A DNA stretch of 64,000 nt, from the NCBI RefSeq assembly GCF_028372415.1, contig NC_092875.1:33002817-33066816 (forward strand), given 5' to 3'. Origin of the DNA: Notamacropus eugenii (taxonomy: Eukaryota > Chordata > Mammalia > Diprotodontia > Macropodidae). Under the pieces are notes generated by a model. It was not told the DNA's origin. It was given only the letters and a program-made list of their open reading frames with translations, and ran no database searches. How positions within the stretch are numbered: the first letter of the stretch is position 1; each line of letters starts with the position of its first letter. Below, one piece after another: positions 1 to 19,615 of this stretch. Position numbers and translations under genes: made by a program.

Positions 1-311
1 TTCCCTTCCCAGCCCTGACATTTTGTATTCTAAAGGCCTATTTATTGGAGAGTGGGGTAGCCAAGGGACTTACTAAGAATGATAGAACGTCTAATTCGTG
101 TGTCCCTCTTAACCATGCCAAAATGCAGGTCTCTGACTCTCATCCTTCTAGTAGCCCTATGAAACCTCACAGAGTAGAGATTATTTCCCCCATTGTACAG
201 ATGGGAAACTGAGGTCACTTGCCAAAGCCAGACAGCATGGATTCAAAAAGGGCTGACTTCTTGGCTGTGGTCCCCCTCATCATGATGCCCCCTCTAATTT
301 CCTCTCTGCAG
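1..311 (+). other. DDX54 intron (partial) with antisense MIR/CORE-SINE piece
   Basis: No coding sequence is seen. Bases about 150-245 hold an antisense CORE-SINE remnant (cattgtacagatgggaaact). Confidence 0.7.
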
Positions 312-446
312 GGCGTGTGGCCCGTGCAGGCCGAAGTGGCACAGCTTATTCCTTGGTGGCCCCCGATGAGGTCCCCTACGTCTTTGACCTTCACCTCTTC
401 TTGGGCCGTCCACTCAACCTTGCCATCCCCAATGAGAAACCTTCAG
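312..446 (+). CDS. DDX54: DDX54 exon with helicase motif VI
   Basis: The acceptor is a pyrimidine-rich tract ending at CAG (310-311 AG) and the donor is GTAGCT at 447. The exon enters in phase 1 and leaves with one base of a split Asp codon. It encodes [16 protein letters not shown], the end of the RecA2 helicase lobe. Confidence 0.95.
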
Positions 447-3400
447 GTAGCTTGACCTGGGACCTGGGGAGGCTGTTGGGATCAGAGTGGGGAAGGAGAA
501 CTGTGTCCCTGTCCCCAGAGAGCTCGGGATGGGACTAGGAAAGAAGAAAAGGTCATTTCCAATGATCCATCGAGGAGCCTTCCAACCCAGGGCACCCTGG
601 CAGGAGAATGGGGCCTTTGTTGACTTCTTTGTGGGGAAATTCAGAACATTGGAGGACAAAGGCGCCTTTCTTCTGCTGGGACTCTCCAGGCCACAGGAGG
701 CCCTCACAGGTGGATAGCGCTCGAGGCTTACAAAGCCCTGTGGGGAGGGGCCTCTCGTGGTGAAGCCAAGCCATGATCCCAGAAGGAGTTTATCATTCGG
801 CTTGGGGCCAGCGAATGCCACACTCAGGGGTTCGATCTCAGTCCTAGAGGCACTGGGGAACCATGGAAGGTGTTTTTGAGCCAGAGATAGATACGATAAT
901 AAGTCTGAGATGTGGGTTGTGCTTGTGGATAGAGCTGGCCCTGGGTCAGGAATCACACTGACTGTGTGTCCCTGGACATGTTACTGAACTCAGTGACCCA
1001 GACAGCTCTTAAGACCGAGTTGTAGAGCACATGTGCTGGGGGAGGGACTCTGTTCATGGGAAGTTCCATACAGTGATGCCATCCCAGGGATGCACCTCAG
1101 CAGGCCAAGACTATGTTAGTTAATGCTTTGGGAGTGCTCCCCCATGGCCTCCGTCTTGGGGAGGGGCCTGGAGCACTTCATCTTCCTCCCCGATCCTCCC
1201 TCTGCCTCCATGGACACCCCACCATGCCCCAGCTTTTCAGCTCCTTTCAGCCTTCCCCCATTCCAGTGTGAGCTGTCTGAGAACAGAGACTGTTTTTGTG
1301 ACCCCAGCTCCTAGCGCAGTGCCTGGCATACAGTAAGCGCTTAATAAATGCTTGTTGTTTTGCTTCATTGACTTCCAGCTCCAAAGTCTAGGAGAGAAGG
1401 AGTAGAAAAAGGCATCTGTGGAGTGTCTGCTGGTGCTTCACAAATATGATCGCCTTTGATCTTCAATACAACCTGGGGAGGGAGGTGGTGCTCTTGTTAC
1501 ACTCATTTTACAGATGAAGGGATTGAGGCAGACAGAGGTAGAATGACTTGCCCAGGGTCACACAACTAATAAGTAACTGAGACGGTATTTGAACTTGGGT
1601 ATCCCCGATTCCAAATCAAGCGCCCTGTCCACCACACCACATAGTAGCCAATGTAGTAGAGAAGAGAGGGATGACTGGCCCCCATAACGTTCCCTCTAGT
1701 TTACATGTCCAACAGATTACTTTCTTCCCCTCCCCCACTCTGGGTTGATCTTCCTGGGCTTAGAGATATGGTGTGACCCTGCCTCCTTGTACCTCCCTGA
1801 CCCTCCCTCCTGAAAGATCATAGACCTAAGTCCTGGAAGCCAGCCAAGCCTCTATCAAGGGCTTCCTTTCCAAGGAGGAAGGTGGGCTGGCCTGGACCCC
1901 TCCCCAAGATGGAGGCCTGAGAGGGAGGGGGAATCCCTTAAGATTATTCTCCCAAACCTCTTTTGTGTTTGAGGAAATGAGGCCCTGTAAAGGAAGGGAC
2001 TGAGCTGGTGCCGCTGTCATTAATGGCTGTTAGCCCAGGGCTCTGCACCATGCTGGGATGCACTTCATCAAAGAGACTGCCTTCTTGTCAGCAGGCATCC
2101 ATGAAGTGCCTATTGTATGCCTGGTACTGCACACAGTGTGTGCACAGTAGGGGCTGGCCATACAAAGTTGAAATAGGGACTGCTTTCAAAGACCTTATGC
2201 TCTGGTTGGGGAAACGAGGGTGCAGAGTGCTTTAGCCACTGGGATCATCAGAAAAGGCCCCCTGTGGGGTCAGTTAGTGATAAGTAGCAGTAACCAGAGC
2301 TAGCACCTCTGTAGAGTGTTAAGATCTGCAAAGTGCTTTACAGATATCTCATCTAGTCTTCACTACAACCCCAGGAGGTGGGTGTTTTTATTGTCCTCAT
2401 TTTGCAGATGAGAAACTGAGGCACATAGCGGTAAAATGACTTGCCCAGGATCATATACGTTAGCAAGTGTCTTGGGCAAGATTTGAACTCAGGTCTTTGG
2501 TCCATCACTGTAGCATAATGTCTAGAAAGTCAGAAAGACCTGGGTTCCAATCCTGCCTCAGACACTAAGTGACCTTGGGTAAATCAGTTCCCCTCAGTTT
2601 ACCTCAGTTTCCTCATCAGTAAAATGAAGGGGTTGGATCTGGTGGCCTCTTGGCTCCCTTCTAGCTCTGGGAGTTGGACAAGAGGAGCCTGGGGGTGGGG
2701 TGGGGAGGCTGGGGATGGGTCTGCTCAGCCCTGGATCCTTCCAGATGCCTCTGTGGATGGCGTACTGGGCCGAGTGCCTCGGAGTGTGGTGGATGACGAG
2801 GAGTGCCGCCTGATCACAGACCACGACGTCTCCTCGGAGCTCCAGAGTCTGCGTCGAGTGGCCGAAAACGGCCACAAGCAGTATGTCCGTTCTCGGCCAG
2901 GGCCCTCCCCCGAGTCGATCAAGAGGGCCAAGGACCTGGACCCCACTCTCCTGGGCCTGCACCCCCTCTTCAGTGAGTCCCCCTCATGTTCCCTGGGGAA
3001 GGGGGAGCCCTAGATTGGGCAGGACAGGCTCAGCTGATGGCTTCCTCTGCCTGCCTCTAGGCTCCCGCTTTGAGGACAAGGAGCTGGAGAGGATGAAACT
3101 CGTGGATAGCATTAAGAACTACCGATCCCGGGCTGTAAGTGCTGCTGGCCTAGGCGGATGGGAGGGCCCCGGGATGGGGACAGACACAGAGCTCAGCTGC
3201 AGTTTACTACCATCCAGGTGGCGCGAACCCTGTCCCAGAGACATTTTCTTTAAAATAATTTTTGAAAGATTAACTAGGAGCATCACTCGAGGGTCCCACC
3301 AGCCTGCAGCCCCCCCTCCTGATCTGCAGGCAGTTTGTTCTCATTCTTTTGTTCATCTTAGGCTCCTGAGCTCTTAGAGTTCCACCTTGGGAGGGTTCTC

Positions 3401-6400
3401 GAGGCTGTGGAGTCCAGCACTCATTTTCCAAATGAGGGAAGTCCATGACCTTCCCAAGGTCACACAGCGAGTGATTTTTGCATGACATTTATTAATGTCT
3501 CCTGTCCCATGAGCCTTTCCCAGTTACACAGATTTTAAAAGGAAACAAAAAACACTTCAGCAAAAGCAACAAATATGTCACTCAATGCTCCTAGTGAGCT
3601 AGAAGAGATCTTCAGGGCTGTAGAATACACCTCTCTCCATTTTGAAGATGAGGAAACTGAGGCACCGGGCTGTAGTGAGTGTCCTCAGTCATGTGATTTA
3701 GTAGGAGTCTGAGTCAGGATTTGAACTCAAGCCCTTAGGGCTCTAGGGCCATGTCCCCTGTGCCATATTTTCTTGGTTCTTTTCAGGGCCCAAACTTGGT
3801 CTTTAAAAATCCTCCATGTTTACCTTCATTTTATTCTTGTCTCTTCAGGAGGCCTGGCAGCGTAGTGCCTGGCAAGCTGGTCTCAAGTCCCACGTCAGAT
3901 GCATCCTGGCTTAGTGACCCCAGCCAGCCAAGCCCTGAACACCCTCAGGACCTCCTAGGCAGCCTCTGAGACCATAATCAATTAGTACTGGTTAAGCCCC
4001 TACTGTATACCAGGCACCATGCTAAGCTACAAATGAGAAAAAGACTAGTGTTGATTGTAGCCAAATGGAGTCAGTCATGGTGGCCTTCCCGGAGGAAACT
4101 GGCTCGAAGGGACTCAAAGGTGGCTGCCAGGCCCAGCCCAGGGAGGAGGCAGGAGCAGACCTAAGGGCTTTCTGCTCTTCCTTGTCCCTAGACCATCTTT
4201 GAGATCAACACCACCACCCGGGACCCGGGCAGCCAAGTGATGCAGGCCAAGCGGAAACGAGACCACAAGGCCATTGCCAAGTTCCAGCGGGAACAGCAGG
4301 AGCGTCAACAGGCCCGACCCAGCCCAACCCCCCACCCCCAGAAGAGCCAGGAACCAGAGGAAGAAGAGGAGGAAGACATAGAGGTACGGACCCCCAGAAC
4401 ACCAAGGGTTTTATGGAAGGGAGGCTGGGAAGGGTGGGCGCACTGGATTTTGCCCTGAGAAACCGGAGTTCAAATTCAGCCTCAGGCACTCACTAGCTGT
4501 GTGACCCTGGGCAAGTCACTTCCCCTCTGCCTGCCTCAGTTTCCTCTTCTGTAAAATGGAGATAACAACAGCACTTGCCTCCCAGGGTTGTTCTTACGTA
4601 ATAAGACAACATACACCAAGTCCTTTGTAAACCTTAAAGCAGCATACAAATGCTGGTCGTCATCATTGCCGTCGTGGGCTCCCAGAGAGGGGGATAGAGC
4701 AGAATCTGTTCTTCAGAACGTTGGACCCAAAGGGGCGCCAAGCTGGGAGGAAATTGGGAAGGTCACAGCACTTCAGGTAAATTTAACAAAGGTTAGCTGT
4801 CTCCTACTGGAAGGTCTCAGCGTGAGGTCCGTGAGGCCCTGGCACACTGAGACTTTCCAGTCAGAGACTACGTGTTATAAAGTGGAAAGAAAAGAACAGG
4901 ACTTGGTGTGGAGGAGACCCAGGTTCAAATCCTGCTTCTCATCCTTAACTATCTGACTGAACATGTGTGAGGCCCTAGAGACTCCATCAAATGAGGATGG
5001 TGGTCACCATCACGGCGCTCTCTCATCAGAGGAGGGTTGGGTGAGAGATTGCACAGCACTTTATAAATAGCTGGAAGAACACCAGAGAGAAGACATGGTG
5101 TGTGCTCCAGAAAGGATGGGGATGCGAGAAGGAAGGCCATGGGAGCCATTGGAGGCCCCAGCCTTACCTTTTGCTCCTGGAGGGCTGCATGGAAGGGAGG
5201 GCACCCAGGGGCTGGGCAGGATCCATGTGACTTTGACAGTGGGGGACATGGTGTGCTGGACCCACACGAAGCAGTAAATAAATGCTCCATCTGTGTATTC
5301 ACTCTGGAGCTCATAGATTAGACAATAGGTCCCTGCCCTCCCAGCACTCAGTGAATGTCCATAGTAACTGTTTCTCTTTTGACCAGCAGCCCTGAGGGTC
5401 TTTCTCTCCCAGTTTGATTTTTTTTTTTATTAAAGGGGCCATCCCTTGACTCACTTCTTAAAGAGGCCTATTCCCTGAATGGATGTTGCCTCACTCAAAG
5501 TGAGAACTTGAAAATCCTTAGACTAAAAGGGCCGAGGTCTCCCATGGCATCCTGGGCCATCTCCAGTCTTCCTGATGAATATGACCAGATGGCTCTGGAG
5601 GATAAAGTGAGGCTGATGACCTTGCACAGCCCTCCCTCACTCAAATCAAAGTCAAGTGCAAGTCATGTCATCATCTCCCCAATGCCATGGTTCTCTTCAA
5701 GAACAAACACAATGTGTGTGTATTTCTCTACCCTTCTATCCGTCTATGTATCCTTTCATCCATTCATCCATCTATCCTACCATCTCTTTCTGTCTGTATC
5801 TGTCCATCTCTCTCTTTCCATGCTTCTGTCTGTCCTACTCTATCTCTGTCCACTCACTCACTGATGTCTTGTCTTGAGGGTCAGTAGATGTCCAGCTTGT
5901 CTGGGAGAGGAGGCCAGACAAGTGGTTGGGGGCTGACCTCACTGTGTCAGTGGTGAGGCTGAGGCCCAGGGAGGGTCACACAGGAGACAGCAGCAAAGCG
6001 AGGCTTCATATCCAGGCCTCTGTTCATGGCTTTCCAAGGTCTCCCAAAGCAGAGTCCTTTAACAGACAGACCAAGAGCAGGGGTGACCCAACATGGCGAG
6101 TACACATTGCTAAAAGGGCAGAGTTAAGCCAAGGTGAGGAAAAACATCCTGCCCAGGAGCCAGTCAGCCATTCAGTTGGCTCTGTTCCTGCACCCCAGGA
6201 AGCCTTCACAGAGGTACTGGGCCGGAAGAGACGGCAGCCTGGCCAGAAGAAGCGGAAGGAGACACCCCAGCATCGGGACAAGGACTTCTATATTCCCTAC
6301 CGGCCCAAGGATTTCGACAGCGAGCGGGGGTGAGGGGTACTTCCAGAGAGGGGTAGGGGAGGGGTGGGATGGCACCAGGGCCAGTGGGGGGGCATGTCAA

Positions 6401-9400
6401 ACCTTGACCATCCCTTCTTCCAGCCTGAGCATCAGTGGCGAGGGTAGCGCCTTTGAGCAGCAGGCATCCAGCGCCGTCCTTGACCTCATGGGAGATGAGG
6501 CCCACAACCTGACCAAGGGCCGGCAGCTGCTGAAGTGGTAAGGATGGGACTGGGGCAGGGGCTGTGTCAGCCACCACCCCCACTTGTGCCCAGAGGTCCT
6601 GCTCAGCTCTGCCTTCCCTCCCCCTTTCACGCCCCCAGGGACCGTAAGAAGAAGCGGTTTGTGGGGAACACAGGCCAGGAGGACAAGAAGAAGATAAAGA
6701 CGGAGAGTGGCAGATACATCAGTGGCTCCTACAAGAGAGATCTGTATCCTTTCCTCCTGAAGGGCATGGGGCCAAGGGCTCTCAAGGGCTGCCTGCCTGT
6801 CTCCTGGGCTGGGGTCTCTCCTCCAGCCTCCTATTTCACGTCCTCTGGGCTGGGACCCCTATTGAGGTATTGGGGGCAAGGCATTGCTGCCCAGAGACTT
6901 CTCTGCAGCAGAGAGGAAACATCCTCACTGGTGGCCTTGCCTCACTAGGCCTCAGTTTCCTCATCTGAGGGCTTGGGCTAGCTGATACCTAAGGTCCCTC
7001 TCAGCTCCAACCCTCTTTCCATTCTGTGACCTCCCTAACCACCTATCTCAGGTATCAGAAGTGGAAGCAGAAGCACAAGATTGGCGACCCTGACTCAGAG
7101 GAGGAGGAGGAGGGAGAGGGAAAGGCCAAGAGGCGGGGCTGGAATCAAGGCCGAGGCCGAGGGAGGGGGAGAGGTGAGAGGGTACTGATGCGGGGGTTGG
7201 GGAGAGGGGCGGGAGGAGGAGAGATGGCACCTCCTGGAAGTGACCTGAGTGACCACTGCGTCCACCCACCCCATCTTGCAGGTGCGGAAACTGAGGCAAG
7301 GTAGGGCAGTGACCTTAGTGACTATTGTGACCACCCACCCCTCATCTTACAGGTGGAAACCGAGGCAGGATAGGGCAGTGACCTTAGAGACCATTACATC
7401 TACCTATTCCATCTTACAGGTGGGGAAACTGAGGGAAAGTAGGGAATGACTTGCCAGCATCACTCAGTAAGAAAATCAGAATCAGACTAGGAGCCCTAGC
7501 CTAGCACTTTCTCGCCTAACCACTGTTCTGCTTTTGAAAACAGACTGTTGCCCTTTGGCCTTGGTCCTCTCTCCTCTTGTGCCTTGTGGTCAGTTCTGGC
7601 TGCTGGTGTCCCGGCCTCTTAACCCCTACTCTCTCCCAGAATCAGTGTCCAGAGGGGCTCAGCAGTGGTGCCCAGCAGACTGACAGGCAGCCGTGAACAT
7701 GCCACCCACTTACATAGACATTTACCCAGGAGCCCCATGTTGGCAGGGCCCCCAGAGGCCTCCCCCTCACCACAGGGCTTCCCACCCCTGCTGGAACCCA
7801 TCCAGGGCTGGGGAGCACACAGTCTTATTGCAGCTGTTAGGACTTCTTAATGATTTGGGGACTTTGCAGCAGCCCTTTGGCACAAGGGGCACCTCTGTGC
7901 AGTGTTCATGCCTGCCAGCCCATGCGCCTAAGAGCATGTCTACCAACAGAAATGCTGGGGTGCACAGGGATGCATGGTGGCCTTCGCTCCTCTCCAGGGC
8001 TCCCTGCCATGTACCCTCTCCTCCTGTCTTCTGTCATGTTGGCAGAGGGAAGCCAAGGGTCTTAGGGCACAGTGAGGCAGCCAGGCACAGTGTTTAGAGT
8101 ACAGTGCCCGGAGGCACCCTCCTACTCGCTCTGGGACCCCTGGCAAGTCACGTTCACTTCCCAGCCTGTAGAGTGGGGATAAACGGTAACCCCTGTCCCC
8201 ACGTCATTGTGAGGAGAGGAGAGCTTTGCAGACCTTAAAGTGCCCCTGGGTGCTGGTGCTCATCACTGAGGGGTTCTTCCAGCTCTGGCCCTGGGCCTCA
8301 CATGCATGTGTGCATGCACATGCGCATGTGTGCTGGGTGTCCACCTCCCTCCTCACCATCCATCTCTTCCTCACTGCATGTCTGCTCTTTCTGTCCGTCT
8401 GGGCCTTCTCTTACATGTATGTGTTGGGCTTTGCTCCCAGGCTCCTCTCCTCACCTCCTCCTCCCTCTGTGTCTCTTGGCTGGACCTCACACGTGTGCCC
8501 TTGTTCCTGTCTCCCCTTTTCCATGTTTCTCTGTCCCCTTGTGTGTCTCCCCATCTCCCCATGTTTCTTCATCTGCCTCACTGGCAAAGTCTTTTTTTTA
8601 ATTCCCAGTAGTGGCTTGTGATGGGCTGGGCTGGGAGAAGGAGGCATGACATGAAGCCTCTTCCGTGCTGGGGCAGGGGGTGGCTCTGGCTGTCCCCTGG
8701 TACACTCCTCATCTTTAAGCTGACAGTGACCTGTCAGGCTTGTGAGCCTGGAGATGGAACCACCGAGAGAGGCTGCCAGCTGCATGTCTAGGGAACAGCC
8801 TCCCGTCGTGGGGGGGAGGGGGGTGGGACCAGCTACCCTTTCCATCCACTGGCAAAAGCCTTCCCATTGAGATGGACTGAAAATGGCACCGGGAATGACA
8901 GGAGTTAGGCAGAGGGAAGGTCTGGGAGATCCTGGAAAGGGAACTGGACAGGGATGTTAGTGGCAGATGCCCATCTGGGGGGCCTGACCTGTATGCAGAA
9001 TTGCCTGGGGCCAGCTGGGAGCCAGGGTTCTGATCCTGGGCTCCTGGAGAGCCCTGCCTCGCTGTGCCTTCTTATCTAGAAGAATGCCATCCCCACGTTT
9101 CAGAGGACCTGGTGTTGTAAGTCAGACACCGAATAGGCTTGTCTGCCTTCCCTGAGTCCTTTTGTTCATCTGTGAAATGGTGATAATAGCAGCTGCCTCC
9201 TCAAGTGTTTAGAAAGTCAGCCTGTTATTGTTACTGCTATCTTGGGTTCATTTACCAGTTAGGTCACCCTATCAGCTCTTCCTTCATCTCCCTTTTGAGA
9301 CGTATTGTCCATTTTGGGGCCAGTGGACTGACTCATTGGGAGAAGGGAAGAGAGAGGGCCAGGGAAGGCATGGAGTACCCCTGGTTCCCACTCCTAGGAC

Positions 9401-9985
9401 TTTCTGTTCAGCCCATTCTGTGCTCAATTCTGTGCTTTCCTGGGTGCTCCTAGGGATTCTAAGGTCACAGATTTAGAGCAGGAGTGGGCAACCCCCTCAT
9501 TTTCCAGATGAGGAAACTGAGGCACAGAGTGCCTGGACAAGTGACTTGCCCAAGATTACACAGTGTCTGAAGTAAGACTGGAAAGCAGAAGATCCAGCCC
9601 CAGCCCCATCCTGCAGCCTCAGTGCCACAGGGGGTGAAGGGGCCAGATTGAGACTGGAGAGAGCCCTAGTTTTTTCCCACCCTAGTGACAGGGCAGGCTC
9701 CTTTATTTCTCAGGCCACCCCGGTGACCCTTGCTCACTTGTGTCCCCCACAGGGACCTCAGAAGGCGGAATGTCGGGGGCCCAGAGGCGCGTGCGCTCAG
9801 AACTGAAGAACAAGCAGCAGATTCTGAAGCAGCGTCGCCGTGCCGAGAAACAACGCTTCTTGCAGCGTGGGGGCCTCAAGCAGCTCTCTGCCCGAAACCG
9901 GCGGCGGGCCCAGGAGCTTCGGCAGAGCGCCTTTGGCCGGCGGCCTGGAGGCAACCGAAAGGGCAAGATGAGAAAGAAAATGTGA
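312..9985 (+). CDS. DDX54: DDX54, ATP-dependent RNA helicase (3' half of gene, partial at left edge)
   Basis: Nine exons (312-446, 2745-2972, 3061-3134, 4192-4383, 6199-6329, 6424-6537, 6639-6743, 7052-7173, 9753-9985) join in one frame to give 443 residues and a TGA stop. The first exon opens inside helicase motif VI ([10 protein letters not shown]), so the DEAD-box core lies upstream of the window. Next come the DBP10-type C-terminal region with conserved blocks such as [35 protein letters not shown] and [10 protein letters not shown], then a Lys/Glu-rich linker, and a basic tail ending GKMRKKM. The family (yeast Dbp10, human DDX54/DP97) acts in the nucleolus in 60S subunit maturation, and the human protein is also described as a nuclear-receptor corepressor. 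A Glu run and an RG-rich stretch in exon 7052-7173 look different from the human tail as I remember it. Identity rests on residue-by-residue similarity to remembered human DDX54. Confidence 0.96.
447..2744 (+). other. DDX54 intron, SINE and L2 fragments
   Basis: Fragments seen are an L2/MIR 3' tail at 1310-1365 (+), an antisense CORE-SINE at 1440-1650, an antisense L2 3' end at 2085-2225, an antisense SINE at 2280-2500 and a sense SINE at 2505-2680. I see no open gene or RNA gene in the rest. Confidence 0.65.
2745..2972 (+). CDS. DDX54: DDX54 exon, start of C-terminal domain
   Basis: The acceptor is CTTCCAG at 2738-2744 and the donor is GTGAGT at 2973. It encodes [17 protein letters not shown] through SPESIKRAK and LGLHPLF. 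A sense-oriented SINE ends only about 60 bp upstream of the acceptor. Confidence 0.95.
3061..3134 (+). CDS. DDX54: DDX54 exon ([12 protein letters not shown])
   Basis: The acceptor is CCTCTAG (ends 3060) and the donor is GTAAGT at 3135. The exon is 74 nt and ends in phase 0. It encodes the block [20 protein letters not shown], near-identical to mammalian DDX54. Confidence 0.95.
3135..4191 (+). other. DDX54 intron with degenerate SINE/L2 pieces
   Basis: Antisense CORE-SINE remnants lie near 3380-3490 and 3590-3760, and an antisense L2 3' end near 3975-4060. Nothing else is recognisable. Confidence 0.6.
4192..4383 (+). CDS. DDX54: DDX54 exon (TIFEIN ... acidic linker)
   Basis: The acceptor is TCCCTAG (ends 4191) and the donor is GTACGG at 4384; both junctions are phase 0. 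It starts [11 protein letters not shown], continues with a Gln/Arg/Lys-rich helix, and ends in a run of Glu/Asp. Confidence 0.94.
4384..6198 (+). repeat. DDX54 intron: two sense SINEs and an antisense LINE-tail SINE
   Basis: A nearly full-length sense SINE lies at about 4430-4680 (agctgtgtgaccctgggcaa), followed by a more decayed one at 4860-5075. An antisense copy of a SINE with a LINE-derived 3' tail lies at about 5505-5720, followed by pyrimidine-rich simple sequence (tccatctatc-like) to about 5865. Confidence 0.65.
6199..6329 (+). CDS. DDX54: DDX54 exon ([14 protein letters not shown])
   Basis: The acceptor is CACCCCAG (ends 6198) and the donor is GTGAGG at 6330. A basic segment ([15 protein letters not shown]) is followed by [14 protein letters not shown], a hallmark of the DBP10 C-terminal domain. 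Confidence 0.95.
6424..6537 (+). CDS. DDX54: DDX54 exon (GEGSAFEQQ ... LLKW)
   Basis: The acceptor is CTTCCAG (ends 6423) and the donor is GTAAGG at 6538. It encodes [20 protein letters not shown] and ends inside the Trp codon of LLKW. Confidence 0.95.
6639..6743 (+). CDS. DDX54: DDX54 exon upstream of the U12-type intron
   Basis: The acceptor is GCCCCCAG (ends 6638). It encodes [20 protein letters not shown] and [13 protein letters not shown]. Its end at 6743 is fixed by homology (DLYQKWKQK in the human protein) and by the donor GTATCCTT. Confidence 0.94.
6744..7051 (+). other. DDX54: U12-type (minor spliceosome) GT-AG intron of DDX54
   Basis: The intron begins GTATCCTT, a full match to the minor-class 5' splice-site consensus. 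Near its 3' end CTCCCTAAC (7031-7039) matches the U12 branch-site consensus TTCCTTAAC at seven of nine positions. The candidate branch adenosines (7037/7038) lie 13-14 nt before the 3' AG at 7050-7051, and there is no long pyrimidine tract. The other introns in the window whose ends can be read have ordinary U2-type donors. The reading frame across the junction (DL|YQKW) requires exactly these boundaries. Confidence 0.9.
7052..7173 (+). CDS. DDX54: DDX54 exon, acidic and RG-rich segment
   Basis: It follows the U12-type intron and encodes [20 protein letters not shown], then lysine/arginine and an RG-rich run (GRGRGRGRG). The donor is GTGAGA at 7174. The RG run resembles RGG-type RNA-binding tails. 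Confidence 0.93.
7241..7446 (+). repeat. Tandem repeat, three copies of 69 bp, derived from a SINE
   Basis: Copies start at 7241, 7310 and 7379, each opening TGACC(T/C)(T/G)AG. Each carries the antisense CORE-SINE segment catctt(g/a)caggtg followed by gaaac(t/c)gagg. The spacing is exactly 69 bp and the copies are about 75-85% alike, so the duplications are old. Confidence 0.85.
9702..9707 (-). promoter_or_regulatory. CFAP73: Nearest canonical poly(A) hexamer for CFAP73 (candidate)
   Basis: Reading downstream of the CFAP73 stop on the minus strand, the first AATAAA I find is here, inside the last DDX54 intron. If used, the CFAP73 3' UTR would be about 1 kb and antisense to the whole last DDX54 coding exon. 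A non-canonical signal closer to the stop is equally possible. Confidence 0.3.
9753..9985 (+). CDS. DDX54: DDX54 terminal coding exon
   Basis: The acceptor is CCCCCACAG (ends 9752). It encodes the basic tail [38 protein letters not shown] and GKMRKKM, with TGA at 9983-9985. All three blocks match the human C terminus closely. Confidence 0.96.
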
Positions 9986-10399
9986 GGCCTCACACCCCCA
10001 CCACCCACAAGGACAGGAGCCTCCTCTCACCAGGGGGCTTTGAGATCCACCTTGATTGGAGCTATGTGTGGCCTGGCCTCCTCTCATTCATTCAGCACTC
10101 CTCCCTGAGCCCCACAGTGGGGGCCAGGCTGGCCTCTAAAGTCCCGCACTGAATTTGGGCACTGCCCTCTAGCTCTGAAAGAGTTAACACACTCTGCTTC
10201 CCCTCCGCCCTCCCCAAGAGGAGAAACCTGTTCTTCCAGGCCCTGGCTCCATCCTGGAGGATGGCACCATGCACTTGGGGCCAGCCTTGATCAGCTCACC
10301 ACACCACCCCACAGCAAACTCCCAGAGACTGGCAATGGGGCACAAGACCAGGGGGGCTGGGGAGGCATTGCCACTAGGCCTTACACACAGCAGGTGCCT

Positions 10400-10405
10400 A
10401 ATAAA
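10400..10405 (+). promoter_or_regulatory. DDX54: DDX54 poly(A) signal
   Basis: AATAAA lies 415 bp after the stop, with a G/T-rich stretch following at about 10417-10430, which predicts cleavage near 10420-10425. The bases around it (cagcaggtgcctaataaat) look like a LINE-2/MIR 3' end, so the signal may have come from a transposon tail. Confidence 0.8.
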
Positions 10406-10489
10406 TCTTGAATCAGGTTTGTGGAATTGTCCTGACTGTGAAGGGGTTAACCGCATGTGTCTGTGAGACACAGGGCTCCTCTCCTGTGA

Positions 10490-10490
<1 letters not shown>

Positions 10491-10569
<79 letters not shown>

Positions 10570-10642
10570 GCGTGCACACACACACCACGCGCACACAGAC
10601 ACACACACTGCGCACGTGTGCACACACACACACACACACTCT
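10491..10642. repeat. (CA)n microsatellite between convergent genes
   Basis: There are 39 pure AC repeats (10491-10568), then interrupted CA/CG/GC alternation to 10642. It lies between the DDX54 cleavage site and the CFAP73 stop codon, so it probably falls in the CFAP73 3' UTR. Confidence 0.95.
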
Positions 10643-10704
10643 CTGCTTGAGAACATGCGTGGGTCCACACCTACCTTCTGTCAGCTGCTTCCCTCATGGA
10701 AGGC

Positions 10705-19552
<8,848 letters not shown>

Positions 19553-19612
19553 GTTTCCTGCTTGGCTGCCCCGAGGACTCTGTAAAGCCTGGAGTTTTGC
19601 GAGTATGAGCGT

Positions 19613-19615
<3 letters not shown>

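Larger units (their letters stand above)
7174..9752 (+). other. Last DDX54 intron
   Basis: It contains a 69 bp tandem repeat (7241-7446), a decayed sense SINE near 8060-8260, pyrimidine-rich low-complexity sequence at 8320-8600, another SINE remnant near 9060-9210 and an antisense CORE-SINE at 9480-9600. No exon is seen inside it. Confidence 0.65.

Noticed and set aside
5565-5630. TGATGA boxes as a C/D snoRNA in a DDX54 intron
   Set aside because: The boxes lie in a repeated SINE-like element and no paired D box or closing stem is visible.
10184-10670. Open frames made of Val-Cys or Thr-His repeats
   Set aside because: They are translations of the CA microsatellite; the same applies at 17090-17395, 19426-19693 and 50833-51280.
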